A DNA stretch of 64,000 nucleotides from an uncultured Eubacteriales bacterium. Its GTDB lineage: Bacteria; Bacillota; Clostridia; Christensenellales; CAG-138. This document shows positions 36,391-45,977 of the stretch, in pieces. Position 1 is the first letter of the stretch, and each line of letters starts with the position of its first letter. Below the pieces are notes generated by a model. It searched no databases. It saw only the letters and a program-made list of their open reading frames with translations, and was not told where the DNA came from. The position numbers were made by a program, and so were the translations under genes. The stretch spans positions 9,163-73,162 of the forward strand of contig UQXE01000005.1 in NCBI GenBank assembly GCA_900544965.1. The letters are read 5' to 3'.

Positions 36391-36586
36391 AGACCGTCAA
36401 GCCCCCCAGGGATCGTCAAGGGTCGCGGCCCTTGACCTTAAATTCAGCTCTGACGGCATGCGCGTCAGAACGGATGAAAACCGTATGGTTTTCGTTCTTT
36501 GCGGGTTTTGCCGCTTGGGAGCTCAAAGGGCGAGAGGCAAAACCCGCAACCTTAAAAAGCGGCTGCGCCGCTTTTTTCACACGCTA
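36391..36586 (+). repeat. Modular palindromic repeat, copy C (type I 3' module)
   Basis: Same orientation as spoVT. First hairpin GTCAAGGGTCGCGGCCCTTGAC in two arms (36414-36435), a partly decayed long stem (GCTCTGACGGCATGCGCGTCAGA), AAAACCGTATGGTTTT, TCGTTCTTTGCGGGTTTTGCC, and the type I end AAAAAGCGG-CTG-CGCCGCTTTTTT followed by CACACGCTAA. The open frame 36362-36643 across it is not a gene. The sequence 36587-36840 shows only a short palindrome AAGCCAAGCTTGGCTT. Confidence 0.85.
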
Positions 36587-36840
36587 AGGCGCGGAATGGA
36601 TTACGTGCCGTTTTTGTATTTGGAGGACCGCATACCTACATAATTAATAAAGCCAAGCTTGGCTTGAAGATCACCTTTTAATTTCCGCAATCATACGCAA
36701 TGGGAAACCGCGTTAATATGCAAAGATAGCTTTATCAGCGGTATTACTTTATAATTCTGCATTTTGTCCCTCTTCCTCTTAAACCTTATCTCTTTTTCAG
36801 GTGGTTTTGTGCAAGATTTATGATAAAAACGTACTTATAT

Positions 36841-37111
36841 CCCTAGTTGACAAGGGCAGACACGCCTGGAGGGTCGGATTTTGGCCGCTTTTATGTCCCC
36901 GTCGTTTGAAGCAGCGCTGCTGATCCTGCGCTCCTCGGCCTTGAACTGGCTACAAATCGTCCCCTTGAGGTCTTCAGAGTTTTTGCTCTTACAGTCCGTG
37001 CGGGATGAGGCGCGGCCGCGCAGGCGTGGCGAACCCTACGGCAGACAACCATAACAAAGTCCGGCACGGGCCGGGTGCGCAAAAACCGTGTTTTCCCTTG
37101 TCAACCGAGGG
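36841..37111. mobile_element. 271-bp MITE-like element with inverted ends
   Basis: Left end CCCTAGTTGACAAGGG then CAGACACG (36841-36864); the right end, reverse-complemented, reads CCCTCGGTTGACAAGGG then AAAACACG (37111-37087). The arms match except for A/CG and two substitutions. The interior is GC-rich compared with flanks and contains GCGCGGCCGCGC. No transposase; open frames within (for example minus 36891-37082) lack ribosome sites. No clear target duplication was seen. Confidence 0.6.
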
Positions 37112-37224
37112 TAACCGTATGACATATTTGCGGGTCTCCTTGACGGCTCTAAATATGGATATTGCATTGAGGCAAGTTTAACCATTCGGCCGGCTTATGG
37201 TGTATAATGCTTATGGAGGTTAAT

Positions 37225-38592
37225 ATGCAAAAGAAATCCGAAACAAATGTGCCCCCGTTTCCTTTAGAGTTTATAAAACGAATGAAGGCCATGCTTGGGA
37301 ATGGTTTTGAAGACTTTATCAGTTCCTACAGCCAGCCGCCTGTACGGGGATTGAGGGTCAATACGCTGCGTATAAGTACAGCTCGGTTCCTGCCCTGCTC
37401 TCCTTTTAATATTAAACCTACAGGCCTGATTGAAGAGGGCTTCTATATGGAGGAGAGCGTCTATGGCGCCGGACGCCACCCCTATGGCCTGGCCGGACTG
37501 TATTATATGCAGGAGCCTTCCGCGATGCTCCCTATATCCAAATCAGGGATAAAGCCGGGCATGAAGGTGCTGGATATGTGCGCGTCGCCCGGGGGCAAGG
37601 CGGGCGGCGCTGCCCAGAGACTTTGTGGGGAAGGCGTTTTATTGGCAAATGAGATGGTTCCGGCCCGCGTAAATACGCTTGTAAGAAACCTTGAGCGACT
37701 TGGCGTTGCCAACGCTGCGGTTACCTGCTGTTCGCCTGAAACCATATCAAATACATTTAATCGGTATTTTGACGTAGTCTTGGTCGACGCTCCATGCTCG
37801 GGCGAGGGGATGTTTCGGAAGGATGAATCGGCAATAGCCCAGTGGTCGGTATCGCATGTTAACTCCTGCGCTAAAAGGCAGGCCCACATACTTGACCATT
37901 CGGCCGAAACGCTAAAGTACGGCGGAAGGCTTGTTTATTCAACGTGCACATTTTCATCTGAAGAAAATGAGGGGGTGATTAATTCGTTTTTAGCGCGCAA
38001 CAAGGAATTTTCCATCGTATCGTCCGAAAGACTGTACCCTCATACCTTTCGCGGGGAGGGCCACTTTACCGCCGTATTAGAGAAACGCGAATTTATACCC
38101 GATGCATCGGTAAGTAAAACCGGCAGCCGCGCGGGCGGCAAAGTTCAACGTCTGTCCAAGTCTGAGCTTTCTATATTTAACGGATTCTATGAGGACACGT
38201 TTGTATCCAAACCATCCCTTGAAGCATACTCCGTTGGCGATAGCCGTGTAGTCATGTTGTCCGGCGGACTGTACGAAATATTGGGGAAAATACGATACGT
38301 TTCAATAGGTATTGACGCTGGGAGGGTTGTGAAAGACCGTTTTGAACCATCCCACTCACTATTTATGGCCGCAGGTATAGAAAAGCCAAAAAGAATTATT
38401 CCATTTGATCCAGAGAGCGAAACGCTTTCGGCATTTCTTAGGGGAGAAGAAATTCAGGTTGACACTGGCATGCGCGGTTATTGCGCTGTAGCGGTCGAGT
38501 GCGGGGGATCGTATTATATTTTGGGTTTTGGCAAAGCCGTAAGCGGGCGCCTTAAAAACCATTACCCTAAGGGACTGAGGCGCCCTTCATGA
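37225..38592 (+). CDS. rsmF: RsmB/NOP-type 16S rRNA (cytosine-C5) methyltransferase
   Basis: 455-residue SAM-dependent m5C rRNA methyltransferase, RsmF/YebU-like. SAM-binding LDMCASPGGKAG (about residue 115), motif IV VDAPCSGEGMFRKD and catalytic YSTCTFSSEENE are intact. The C-terminal RsmF-like and PUA-like region (from about 290) distinguishes it from RsmB. Start is ATG 37225 after TGGAGG; the ATG at 37207 lacks a site. Target base not deducible. Repeat copy D begins 17 bases after the stop. Confidence 0.88.
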   Translation: MQKKSETNVPPFPLEFIKRMKAMLGNGFEDFISSYSQPPVRGLRVNTLRISTARFLPCSPFNIKPTGLIEEGFYMEESVYGAGRHPYGLAGLYYMQEPSAMLPISKSGIKPGMKVLDMCASPGGKAGGAAQRLCGEGVLLANEMVPARVNTLVRNLERLGVANAAVTCCSPETISNTFNRYFDVVLVDAPCSGEGMFRKDESAIAQWSVSHVNSCAKRQAHILDHSAETLKYGGRLVYSTCTFSSEENEGVINSFLARNKEFSIVSSERLYPHTFRGEGHFTAVLEKREFIPDASVSKTGSRAGGKVQRLSKSELSIFNGFYEDTFVSKPSLEAYSVGDSRVVMLSGGLYEILGKIRYVSIGIDAGRVVKDRFEPSHSLFMAAGIEKPKRIIPFDPESETLSAFLRGEEIQVDTGMRGYCAVAVECGGSYYILGFGKAVSGRLKNHYPKGLRRPS

Positions 38593-38608
38593 TAGAATTT
38601 GTGTTCAG

Positions 38609-38800
38609 CGTGTCAAAAAGCGGCTGCGCCACTTTTTAAGGTTACGGGTCTCGCCGCCCTTGGGGCTATCGTGCGGCAAAACCCGCAAAGAGCGAAAACC
38701 GCACGGTTTTCATCCGGCTCCTGCGCGCATGCCGTCAGAGCCGGATGAAAAGTCAAGGGCGCGGCCCTTGACAATCCCTGGGGGATTTTTGAAAGTCTGT
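38609..38800 (-). repeat. Modular palindromic repeat, copy D (type I 3' module), inverted
   Basis: Oriented against its flanking genes. Minus-strand reading: boundary AAACAGACTTTCAAAAATCC, first hairpin GTCAAGGGCCGCGCCCTTGAC in two arms, long stem CATCCGGCTC/GAGCCGGATG, AAAACCGTGCGGTTTT, CTCTTTGCGGGTTTTGCC, then AAAAAGTGGCGCAGCCGCTTTTTG ending ACACGCT. It fills the gap between the methyltransferase gene and the pdp ribosome site. Confidence 0.85.
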
Positions 38801-38832
38801 TTATTTTATTGCCTTGTCTGGAGGATCTTTCT

Positions 38833-40173
38833 ATGCGGATGGTTGATCTTATTTTAAAAAAACGGTTTGGAAGGGAGCATTCCGATGACGAAATACGTTA
38901 TATTGTTAATGGGTGCGTCCGCGGCGATGTAAAGGACTACCAGCTATCGGCCTGGATGATGGCCGTGTGCCTCAATGGTATGACGATGGGCGAAACAGCG
39001 GCGCTAACAATGGCCATGGCCCATTCCGGCGTAGTTGTCGACCTCTCCAGCGTACCCGGGATAAAGGTGGATAAGCATTCAACAGGGGGCGTAGGAGACA
39101 CAACCACGCTTGTCGTTGCGCCCCTGGTTGCGGCATGCGGCGGAGTTGTGGCAAAGATGTCAGGACGCGGTCTTGGCCACACCGGCGGGACGCTGGATAA
39201 GCTTGAATCTATACCTGGCGTAAGCGTTGAGCGCTCAACGCGTGAAATGTGCGATATGGCCGGAAAAATCGGTCTTTGCATAGCGGGACAGACCGAAGGC
39301 CTTGTACCCGCCGACAGGATTATGTACGCGCTTAGGGATGTAACTGGAACGGTGGATAGCGTTCCGCTTATAGCTTCAAGTATTATGAGCAAAAAGATAG
39401 CGGCCGGCACGGACGCAATAGTGCTGGATGTAAAGGCGGGAAACGGAGCGTTTATGAAAACGGTTGAGGCTGCAAAGGCGCTGGCCAACGCTATGGTGGA
39501 TATAGGAACCCAGCTTGGGCGCAGAACCGTGGCGGTTATCACCGATATGAACCAGCCGTTAGGCCGGGCGGTCGGCAACGGCCTTGAGGTGAAAGAAGCC
39601 GTCGAAGTGCTTACGGGCAGGATAGGCCTAGGCGACCCGCTTACACAGGTGTGCATGCTTCTCGCGTCAAAGATGCTCATTCTTGGAAACGTTGCCAAAA
39701 CTGCCGATGAAGCGGCGTCAATGCTTGTAAAAGCGCTGGAAAGCGGCGCGGCGTTTTCAAAGCTTAAGGATATGGCCGCCCTGCTGGGAGGAGACACATC
39801 ATATCTGGACGAACCGGATATGCTATGTAAAACCCGACTGAAGCTGGAACTTGCATCCGATATAGGCGGATTTGTAAACCAGATAGACGCGCATATGGTT
39901 GGCGTAGCCTCATCCCTGCTGGGCGCCGGCAGGGAAACAAAGGAGGATTCGATCGATCCCAGCGTGGGACTGGTGCTCAACAAGCGCTTGGGCGAACGTG
40001 TTGGCCAGGGCGAAGCATTGCTTACAATGTATGTAAACGACGATTCGCGCCTGAAGGAGGCCGTACAGCTACTGAGGGGTTCGTTTAAAATTGGTCCTGA
40101 GGCTCATAGGTCTCCTCCAATGATTTATGGTATGATAGATGAAAACGGTTATATAAGGAAAGAATTAGATTGA
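38833..40173 (+). CDS. pdp: Pyrimidine-nucleoside phosphorylase
   Basis: 446 residues; phosphorolysis of uridine, thymidine and deoxyuridine in salvage. The family signature SGRGLGHTGGTLDKLESIPG is intact at about residues 109-128, along with KVDKHSTGGVGDTTTL, the phosphate-binding segment. CTGGAGG precedes ATG 38833. Probably cotranscribed with polA, whose start is 25 bases downstream. It complements the cytidine deaminase at 5269 in pyrimidine salvage. Confidence 0.94.
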   Translation: MRMVDLILKKRFGREHSDDEIRYIVNGCVRGDVKDYQLSAWMMAVCLNGMTMGETAALTMAMAHSGVVVDLSSVPGIKVDKHSTGGVGDTTTLVVAPLVAACGGVVAKMSGRGLGHTGGTLDKLESIPGVSVERSTREMCDMAGKIGLCIAGQTEGLVPADRIMYALRDVTGTVDSVPLIASSIMSKKIAAGTDAIVLDVKAGNGAFMKTVEAAKALANAMVDIGTQLGRRTVAVITDMNQPLGRAVGNGLEVKEAVEVLTGRIGLGDPLTQVCMLLASKMLILGNVAKTADEAASMLVKALESGAAFSKLKDMAALLGGDTSYLDEPDMLCKTRLKLELASDIGGFVNQIDAHMVGVASSLLGAGRETKEDSIDPSVGLVLNKRLGERVGQGEALLTMYVNDDSRLKEAVQLLRGSFKIGPEAHRSPPMIYGMIDENGYIRKELD

Positions 40174-40198
40174 GCTTTAGCGGCTTAAAGGAGGCGTT

Positions 40199-42772
40199 AT
40201 GCCAAAACTGATAGTTATAGACGGAAACAGCCTGATGTACAGGGCGTTTTATGCTTTGCCCGCCATGACGTCGCGCGGCGGAACACCAACGGGCGCTATA
40301 TACGGCTTTCTCAGCATGCTTTTAAAGCTGGCCGCGGGAAATCCTGAGTATATGCTTGTCGCCTTTGATATGCACGGCCCCACGATAAGGCATGAGAGTT
40401 ATGCGGAATATAAGTCGAATAGAAAGCCAATGCCCGATGAACTGAGGGAGCAGATGCCGATTATAAAAAGGATTCTAACGGATATGGGTATAGCCGTCTG
40501 TGAATGCCCTGGATATGAAGCCGACGATCTCCTTGGCACATTTGCAAGAATCGCCAACAGCGGAGGCATCGACGCGCTTTTAGTCACGGGCGACAGGGAC
40601 GCCCTTCAGCTTATAAGCGATAGCACTCACGTTCTTATGACCAAAAAGGGGATAAGCGAAACCATTGAGTTCGACGCTGAAACCCTGTATGAGCAATACG
40701 GCGTGACCCCCGCTCAAATAGTTGATCTAAAGGGGCTTATGGGGGATGCATCCGACAATATACCAGGGATACCAGGGGTTGGCGAAAAGACGGCGGTTAA
40801 ACTTATAAAAAAATATGGCGGTTTGGAAGAATCGCTCAAGCACGCTGACGATGAGAAGGGGGCTTTAAGGCAAAAGCTGATGGATAACGCCGATATCGCC
40901 CGCATTTCATATCAGTTGGCGGTCATTCATACCGACGCGCCTGTTGATATGAAAATAACCGACTGCGCATTTGACGCTTCACAGCTTCAAAACGCAGTTC
41001 CTCTCATGACCGAGCTTGAATTAAAGAGCCTTATCGCACGTATCCCTAAGGTGGACATGCCGGCAGAGAGTACGTCGTATGAAAAAGCTGCCGAAGAAAT
41101 AGCTGTTAAGGATATGGATGAATTGGAGCTGGCTTTAACCTCCATATCCAAATCAGGCGTGCTGGCAATCGTCGTCGCTGATAACTTTGTATCCATCTCG
41201 GATTCGGCTGACAGGCAGTACTCAATATCTACAAACGCATCGCTTATTGAGCGTGGGTTTGACGCCGGCGACGTCTTTAGGACGCTTAAGCCAATACTTG
41301 AAAACCCAATGATTCCGAAGCTTACGTTTGACGCTAAGAAAATAATGCACACGCTCTCGCGATATGGAATAAAATTAAACGGCCTCAAATTTGATGCCAT
41401 GATAGCGGATTACCTGATTCACGCTACGCGACCCGCATCATCGCTTCAGGACCTGTATAAAGGCCGGTTTGGCACTGAAGAAGGCCCGTCCGCCGGAGCT
41501 GCCGGCCTGTTCATCCTATTTGAGGGGATGACACATGATATGGAAAAGCTCCAGCTCATGGAATTATATGAAACCGTTGAACTTCCGCTGATATCGGTGC
41601 TTTTTGATATGGAAGAAACCGGATTCAGCATCGATACCGATATACTTGCCGCTTTAAGCGATAGCATGTCCATACGCATAAGGGAGCTTTCGAACGAGAT
41701 ATATGAGCTTGCCGGCGAACAGTTCTCAATACTTTCCACAAAGCAGCTGGGGAGCATATTGTTTGAGAAGCTCGGGCTCCCGCCTTATAGAAAGACTAAG
41801 ACCGGTTATTCCACGGATTCGGAAACGCTTGAGGCGCTTCACGACATGCATCCCATCATTCCGCTTATCACTGAGTACCGTTTCCTAACCAAACTCAAAA
41901 GCACCTTTTTGGATGGCTTGAAAGCGCTCGTGGATGAACATGGCAGGGTGCATACAAGCTTTAATCAAAACGTTACGGCCACCGGCAGGATCTCAAGCAC
42001 AGAGCCAAACCTGCAGAACATACCGGTGAGGACTCAGATCGGCAGGGAGATACGCAAGGCGTTCGTCGCAAGCAGGGGCAACATGCTCGTAGGGGCTGAT
42101 TATTCTCAGATTGAGCTCAGGCTTCTGGCTCATATGAGCGGCGATGAGCGCATGATCGAAGCGTTTATCAACGAAGACGATATTCACAGCACAACCGCCT
42201 CCGAGGTGTTTGGCGTCCCTGTTGACGAGGTTACACCTGAACAGCGCAGCGCGGCCAAGGCCGTTAATTTTGGAATAGTCTATGGAATCAGCGATTATGG
42301 CCTTGCAAGGAATCTGGGGATAACCAGAAGGATTGCGTCGGAGTATATATCAATGTATATGAAGCGCTACGAAGGCGTAAGCAGATATATGAAGGAATGC
42401 GTGGAAAACGGGAAGAAAAACAGATATGCGGTTACCATAATGGGAAGGCGCAGGGAGCTTCCGGAAATTGGCTCCTCAAACTTCAATACCCGCTCCTTCG
42501 GCGAAAGGGTAGCCATGAATATGCCTATACAGGGTTCCGCCGCAGACCTTATAAAGCTCGCTATGGTGAGGGTTCACCGGCGCTTGACTGCCGACGGCTT
42601 AAAGGCTAAGCTCGTGCTTCAGATACACGATGAACTGATTATCGACTGTCCTGAGGATGAAGTCGGCCAGGTTAAGCTGATACTTGAGGACTGCATGCAG
42701 AATGTCGTGAAGCTTCGCGTGCCGCTAACCGCTGATGTGCATACGGGGCTAAGCTGGTATGACACAAAATGA
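40199..42772 (+). CDS. polA: DNA polymerase I
   Basis: 857-residue repair and Okazaki-fragment polymerase. N-terminal 5'-3' exonuclease (about 1-280) with DGNSLMYRAFYALP, EADDLLGT, TGDRDALQL and GDASDNIPGIPGVGEKTA; a middle 3'-5' exonuclease fold lacking the catalytic DxE motif (SGVLAIVVADNF in its place), as in Bacillus enzymes; C-terminal polymerase domain with GADYSQIELRLLAHMSGD (motif A), RSAAKAVNFGIVYG (motif B) and QIHDELI (motif C). AAGGAGG precedes the ATG. Followed by coaE, as in many Firmicutes but without mutM. Confidence 0.96.
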   Translation: MPKLIVIDGNSLMYRAFYALPAMTSRGGTPTGAIYGFLSMLLKLAAGNPEYMLVAFDMHGPTIRHESYAEYKSNRKPMPDELREQMPIIKRILTDMGIAVCECPGYEADDLLGTFARIANSGGIDALLVTGDRDALQLISDSTHVLMTKKGISETIEFDAETLYEQYGVTPAQIVDLKGLMGDASDNIPGIPGVGEKTAVKLIKKYGGLEESLKHADDEKGALRQKLMDNADIARISYQLAVIHTDAPVDMKITDCAFDASQLQNAVPLMTELELKSLIARIPKVDMPAESTSYEKAAEEIAVKDMDELELALTSISKSGVLAIVVADNFVSISDSADRQYSISTNASLIERGFDAGDVFRTLKPILENPMIPKLTFDAKKIMHTLSRYGIKLNGLKFDAMIADYLIHATRPASSLQDLYKGRFGTEEGPSAGAAGLFILFEGMTHDMEKLQLMELYETVELPLISVLFDMEETGFSIDTDILAALSDSMSIRIRELSNEIYELAGEQFSILSTKQLGSILFEKLGLPPYRKTKTGYSTDSETLEALHDMHPIIPLITEYRFLTKLKSTFLDGLKALVDEHGRVHTSFNQNVTATGRISSTEPNLQNIPVRTQIGREIRKAFVASRGNMLVGADYSQIELRLLAHMSGDERMIEAFINEDDIHSTTASEVFGVPVDEVTPEQRSAAKAVNFGIVYGISDYGLARNLGITRRIASEYISMYMKRYEGVSRYMKECVENGKKNRYAVTIMGRRRELPEIGSSNFNTRSFGERVAMNMPIQGSAADLIKLAMVRVHRRLTADGLKAKLVLQIHDELIIDCPEDEVGQVKLILEDCMQNVVKLRVPLTADVHTGLSWYDTK

Positions 42773-42802
42773 TTTAATAAATAACTTGGAGAAACCTCAA
42801 AT

Positions 42803-43459
42803 ATGCCACTGCTAGGACTTACGGGCGGGATTGCCTCCGGAAAATCAACCGTTTCAAACAGGCTTAGAGCGCTTGGCGCGCTTATAGTGGACGCGGACGC
42901 CATATCGCGCGAGCTGGCGGCGCCTGAAGGCCAGTATTTAAGCAGGCTGCGGGAAGCCTTTGGAAATGGCATACTCAATGATGACGGTACGTTAAACCGT
43001 AGCGCACTTGCTGATTTTATTTTCTCGGATCCGGACAAACGCCGGCTTTTAGACTCTATAACGCATCCTGAGATAATAAGCCGCATGTGGGAAGCCGCTA
43101 ACGGTGCTTTAAAGCGCAACGCCGACTGCGTGGTAGTCATGGATGCGCCCTTATTGATTGAAACCGGAATGCATCGCCATATGGACTGGGTTTGGGTAGT
43201 TACCGCGCCTAGAGATACGCGTATCAACAGGCTGATGCTGCGCGACGGCCTTACCGCTGAACAGGCAAAAGCGCGAGTAGAAAGCCAAATTGACGATTCT
43301 GAACGGCTGCGCTATGCCACGCACGAGCTGAACAACTCTGGCAGCGCCAGCGCTTTAGTAAAGTTGGTCGATACACTGTGGCATAACATAATTGATATCC
43401 AGCGACAAAGGGGTTGCAATACTTCATCCCCCAATAAGGAGGACATATGCAGATTATAA
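42803..43459 (+). CDS. coaE: Dephospho-CoA kinase
   Basis: 218 residues; last step of coenzyme A synthesis. P-loop GLTGGIASGKSTVSNRL at the N-terminus, DADAISREL, the lid region and VVTAPRDTRINRLMLRDGLT are all present. GGAG precedes the ATG; 30 bases separate it from polA. The last 13 bases overlap the start of the solute-binding protein gene, suggesting one transcript. Confidence 0.94.
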   Translation: MPLLGLTGGIASGKSTVSNRLRALGALIVDADAISRELAAPEGQYLSRLREAFGNGILNDDGTLNRSALADFIFSDPDKRRLLDSITHPEIISRMWEAANGALKRNADCVVVMDAPLLIETGMHRHMDWVWVVTAPRDTRINRLMLRDGLTAEQAKARVESQIDDSERLRYATHELNNSGSASALVKLVDTLWHNIIDIQRQRGCNTSSPNKEDICRL

Positions 43460-45213
43460 AACAGGCGGCCTTAATAATCCTTTGCGTTTTGTTGGTAATG
43501 GTTTCGTCAGCTTGCAAACGGCAAGGTCCGGATAACATTCCCCAGGATACGCCGCTGTCACTTCCAACGCCTACGCAGGAACCCGTACCAAAGAATGGGG
43601 GCGTAATATCGTTGCCCATGCCTACAAACGCTGATGTAAAAAACCCGCTTTTGGTATCAACGGAAGAGATGCTTCTAATGTTTTCTTTGGTGTTTGAGGG
43701 GCTGGTCCGCTTGGACGAGTCGGGCAGGCTTACCCCTGCTCTGGCTGAAAATTGGACATGCGACGACAGCGGACGGACATGGACGTTTAACCTCAGGGAC
43801 GGGGTTAAATGGCACAATGACGCGGATTTTACCTCCTCCGACGTCGTCTATACGCTTGACAGCTTAAGCGAACTGGGGGACACAAGCTATTATGGCTATA
43901 ATATAAAGAAAATTGAAAGCTATGAAGCCGTGGACAACCTCACCGTTAGAATTACAATGACCCACGAAGGGCTTAGTCCCGTATGTCTTCTTACGTTTCC
44001 AATAGTCAGCAGTGCCGGCTCCGATTCAAGCCTGCCGATAGGCACGGGGCCTTATAGGGTCAGTTCGGTTTCTGATGAGCAAACGGCGCTGGAAATAAAC
44101 CAGTCCTGGTGGAAACAGGCGCCATATATTGAAAAGGTTATATTTAAGGCAAGGGATAATAACGAGACGGCGCTGGCCTCATACTCAGCCGGACAGCTCA
44201 ATATGGTGCCCACATCAGCGCTGTACTCTGGCCGTTACCGCGGTGAAACGGACACGACCGTGCTTGATATTATGACACAGTCCATGGAAACGCTGATCTT
44301 TAACTTTAGTAACAAGGCGCTGAGCGACGCAAATGTTAGAAAGGCCATAGCATACGCCATAAACCGCAGCAATCTGATATCAAACACCTATATGAATAAA
44401 GCGCGCGAATGCGACGTACCTATAGCTCCGGATTCGTATGCATACGACAGCATTTATAAGATATACGACTATGACCCTGCACTATCCTCCAGGCTGCTTG
44501 AGGAAGCCGGATGGACCGATACGGATGGCGATGGGATCAGGGAGAACGCCCAGGCAAACAAGCTAGAATTCAGGCTTCTTGTAAACACGAGTTCAGAAAA
44601 CACAACGCGAAGCGACGCGGCTAGCCGCATTGCGGCCGACCTTGAGGAGGTTGGCATTGGCGTTGAGATTGTTTCCGTGCCATACTACGCTGAAAATACC
44701 GCTGCCCCCTCCCCCTCTCCCACCATAGAGCCAGACCCTACGCCAAACGGCCCGGACGACCCCGATAGCACCGGTAATCCCTCCATGACTGATGAACCCC
44801 ATAGCACGGACGACGTACAGAATACGCCGGAAGCGCCCGTTAGCGGCAACAGCCCGGATTATATTTCAATGCTTGAATCAGGCGATTTTGACCTGGCTCT
44901 AGCTGGATTTACAACAGGACTTGACTTAGACCTGTCCGCCTTCATTGCTCCTAACGGCAACAGCAACTTTGGTGGATATAACATTAATGAGCTGACGATA
45001 ATGGCTGATTCCATAGTAAAAGCCAGGGACGAGGCCTCGCTGCGTGAAGCGGCCTGCGCATTTCAAGCCGGATTCACCGATATGCTTCCTTTTATGGTGC
45101 TTTACTTCAGGCTTGACAGCATCGTATACGACTCAGGCATACAAGGGCTCGTGTCCGTTCGCAAGCCCGATACGCTTAGAAATATTGAGAAATGGTATAT
45201 GTATGTGGAATAA
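43447..45213 (+). CDS. Family 5 solute-binding lipoprotein (peptide/nickel type)
   Basis: 588 residues. The lipobox VSSAC (about Cys23) follows a hydrophobic signal; the SBP_bac_5 fold shows LVFEGLVRLDESGRLTPALAENW, YTFNLRDG-type WTFNLRDGVKWHNDADFTSSDV, and a C-terminal lobe. A Pro/Ser/Asp-rich insertion (about residues 418-470, with PSPSPT, PNGPDDPDSTG) splits the second lobe, which is unusual. AAGGAGG precedes the ATG. No permease or ATPase genes follow, so its transporter partner is elsewhere or it has another role. Confidence 0.85.
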   Translation: MQIIKQAALIILCVLLVMVSSACKRQGPDNIPQDTPLSLPTPTQEPVPKNGGVISLPMPTNADVKNPLLVSTEEMLLMFSLVFEGLVRLDESGRLTPALAENWTCDDSGRTWTFNLRDGVKWHNDADFTSSDVVYTLDSLSELGDTSYYGYNIKKIESYEAVDNLTVRITMTHEGLSPVCLLTFPIVSSAGSDSSLPIGTGPYRVSSVSDEQTALEINQSWWKQAPYIEKVIFKARDNNETALASYSAGQLNMVPTSALYSGRYRGETDTTVLDIMTQSMETLIFNFSNKALSDANVRKAIAYAINRSNLISNTYMNKARECDVPIAPDSYAYDSIYKIYDYDPALSSRLLEEAGWTDTDGDGIRENAQANKLEFRLLVNTSSENTTRSDAASRIAADLEEVGIGVEIVSVPYYAENTAAPSPSPTIEPDPTPNGPDDPDSTGNPSMTDEPHSTDDVQNTPEAPVSGNSPDYISMLESGDFDLALAGFTTGLDLDLSAFIAPNGNSNFGGYNINELTIMADSIVKARDEASLREAACAFQAGFTDMLPFMVLYFRLDSIVYDSGIQGLVSVRKPDTLRNIEKWYMYVE

Positions 45214-45255
45214 GATTTAAAAAGGCTGCCCGTTAAAAGGCCGCCTTTTTAAATC
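45214..45255. terminator. Bidirectional terminator between convergent genes
   Basis: Seventeen-base arms (45214-45230 and 45239-45255) match at 16 positions, with AAAAAGGC and GCCTTTTT and loop CGTTAAAA. It serves the solute-binding gene and the minus-strand membrane protein, overlapping the latter's stop. Confidence 0.9.
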
Positions 45256-45820
45256 ATGTCCGGTTTTCTTTTTCTGCTTTTAATAGTTTAAGCCATCTTG
45301 CCTCATATTTATTTTGATGGTCCATATATTTATATCCAAACATCGTTATTGCAAATACCAAAGCTATCAAAATAAGAGGAACCAGGCAGCTAAGCAAAAC
45401 ACCCAAACTAAAATCCTCTATGGTTTTACAATATTTAATATAAAAGATAAAAGCGCATCCAGCAGCCAATATTGTCATCTCAAAGTTGTTCAGCCAAGCT
45501 ATTACGCCGTGGAACCTCTTTTGGTTTTCGTCAACTCGCTTAGCTTTAATATTATATTGCATTTGATCAGGAAAATGCGTAATCATAAATGAGCAAATGT
45601 GAGCATAAACAATTCGATAATAAACGATCCTGGCCGTAAATGGAACTATGAGAAAAAACGGAACTAGGAACAGATAAGGACTTACACTTTCGTTATCTAA
45701 CCCGATCGCTAGTCCCAATACTGCTGAAACCGTAGTAAAAGAAAATGTAAGCAAATTTGTTCTTGTGCTTAAATTATAGATCAATCGTTCATATAATTTA
45801 TCATATTCCTTTTCACTCAT
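45254..45820 (-). CDS. Membrane protein of unknown family
   Basis: 188 residues with two membrane pairs: about 22-41 (LLTFSFTTVSAVLGLAIG) with 48-68, and about 112-128 with 138-162. The cytoplasmic start is charged and the C-terminal tail (KYEARWLKLLKAEKEN) is polar and helical. The layout loosely recalls SLATT-type proteins, but I cannot assign it. The ribosome site is weak. AT-rich compared with its neighbours, which may mean recent transfer. Confidence 0.6.
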   Translation of the reverse strand: MSEKEYDKLYERLIYNLSTRTNLLTFSFTTVSAVLGLAIGLDNESVSPYLFLVPFFLIVPFTARIVYYRIVYAHICSFMITHFPDQMQYNIKAKRVDENQKRFHGVIAWLNNFEMTILAAGCAFIFYIKYCKTIEDFSLGVLLSCLVPLILIALVFAITMFGYKYMDHQNKYEARWLKLLKAEKENRT

Positions 45821-45919
45821 AATAAAACCTGCCGTAAAAATATTTTTTGTATTATAACAAATTCTATGGATATGTACATCCGGTTTTACAATGCGCTTTT
45901 ATTACCGTAACTGAATTTT

Positions 45920-45946
45920 GGGCGCTTCAGCTTATGCGAAGCGCCC
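45920..45946. terminator. Hairpin between two minus-strand genes
   Basis: GGGCGCTTC/GAAGCGCCC, nine-base perfect stem, 32 bases beyond the lyase-like gene. On the minus strand no T run follows; on the plus strand TATCTTTT does. Its use as a terminator is uncertain. Confidence 0.45.
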
Positions 45947-45977
45947 TATCTTTTAATTTATATTGTATAAATGCGGT

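Noticed and set aside
36362..36643. Open frame of 93 codons after spoVT
   Set aside because: It spans repeat copy C, and similar frames occur in copies A and B only because of the shared repeat.
36891..37082. 63-codon frame inside the MITE-like element
   Set aside because: Arg/Ala-rich shadow of GC-rich DNA with no ribosome site; a second frame there is equally open.
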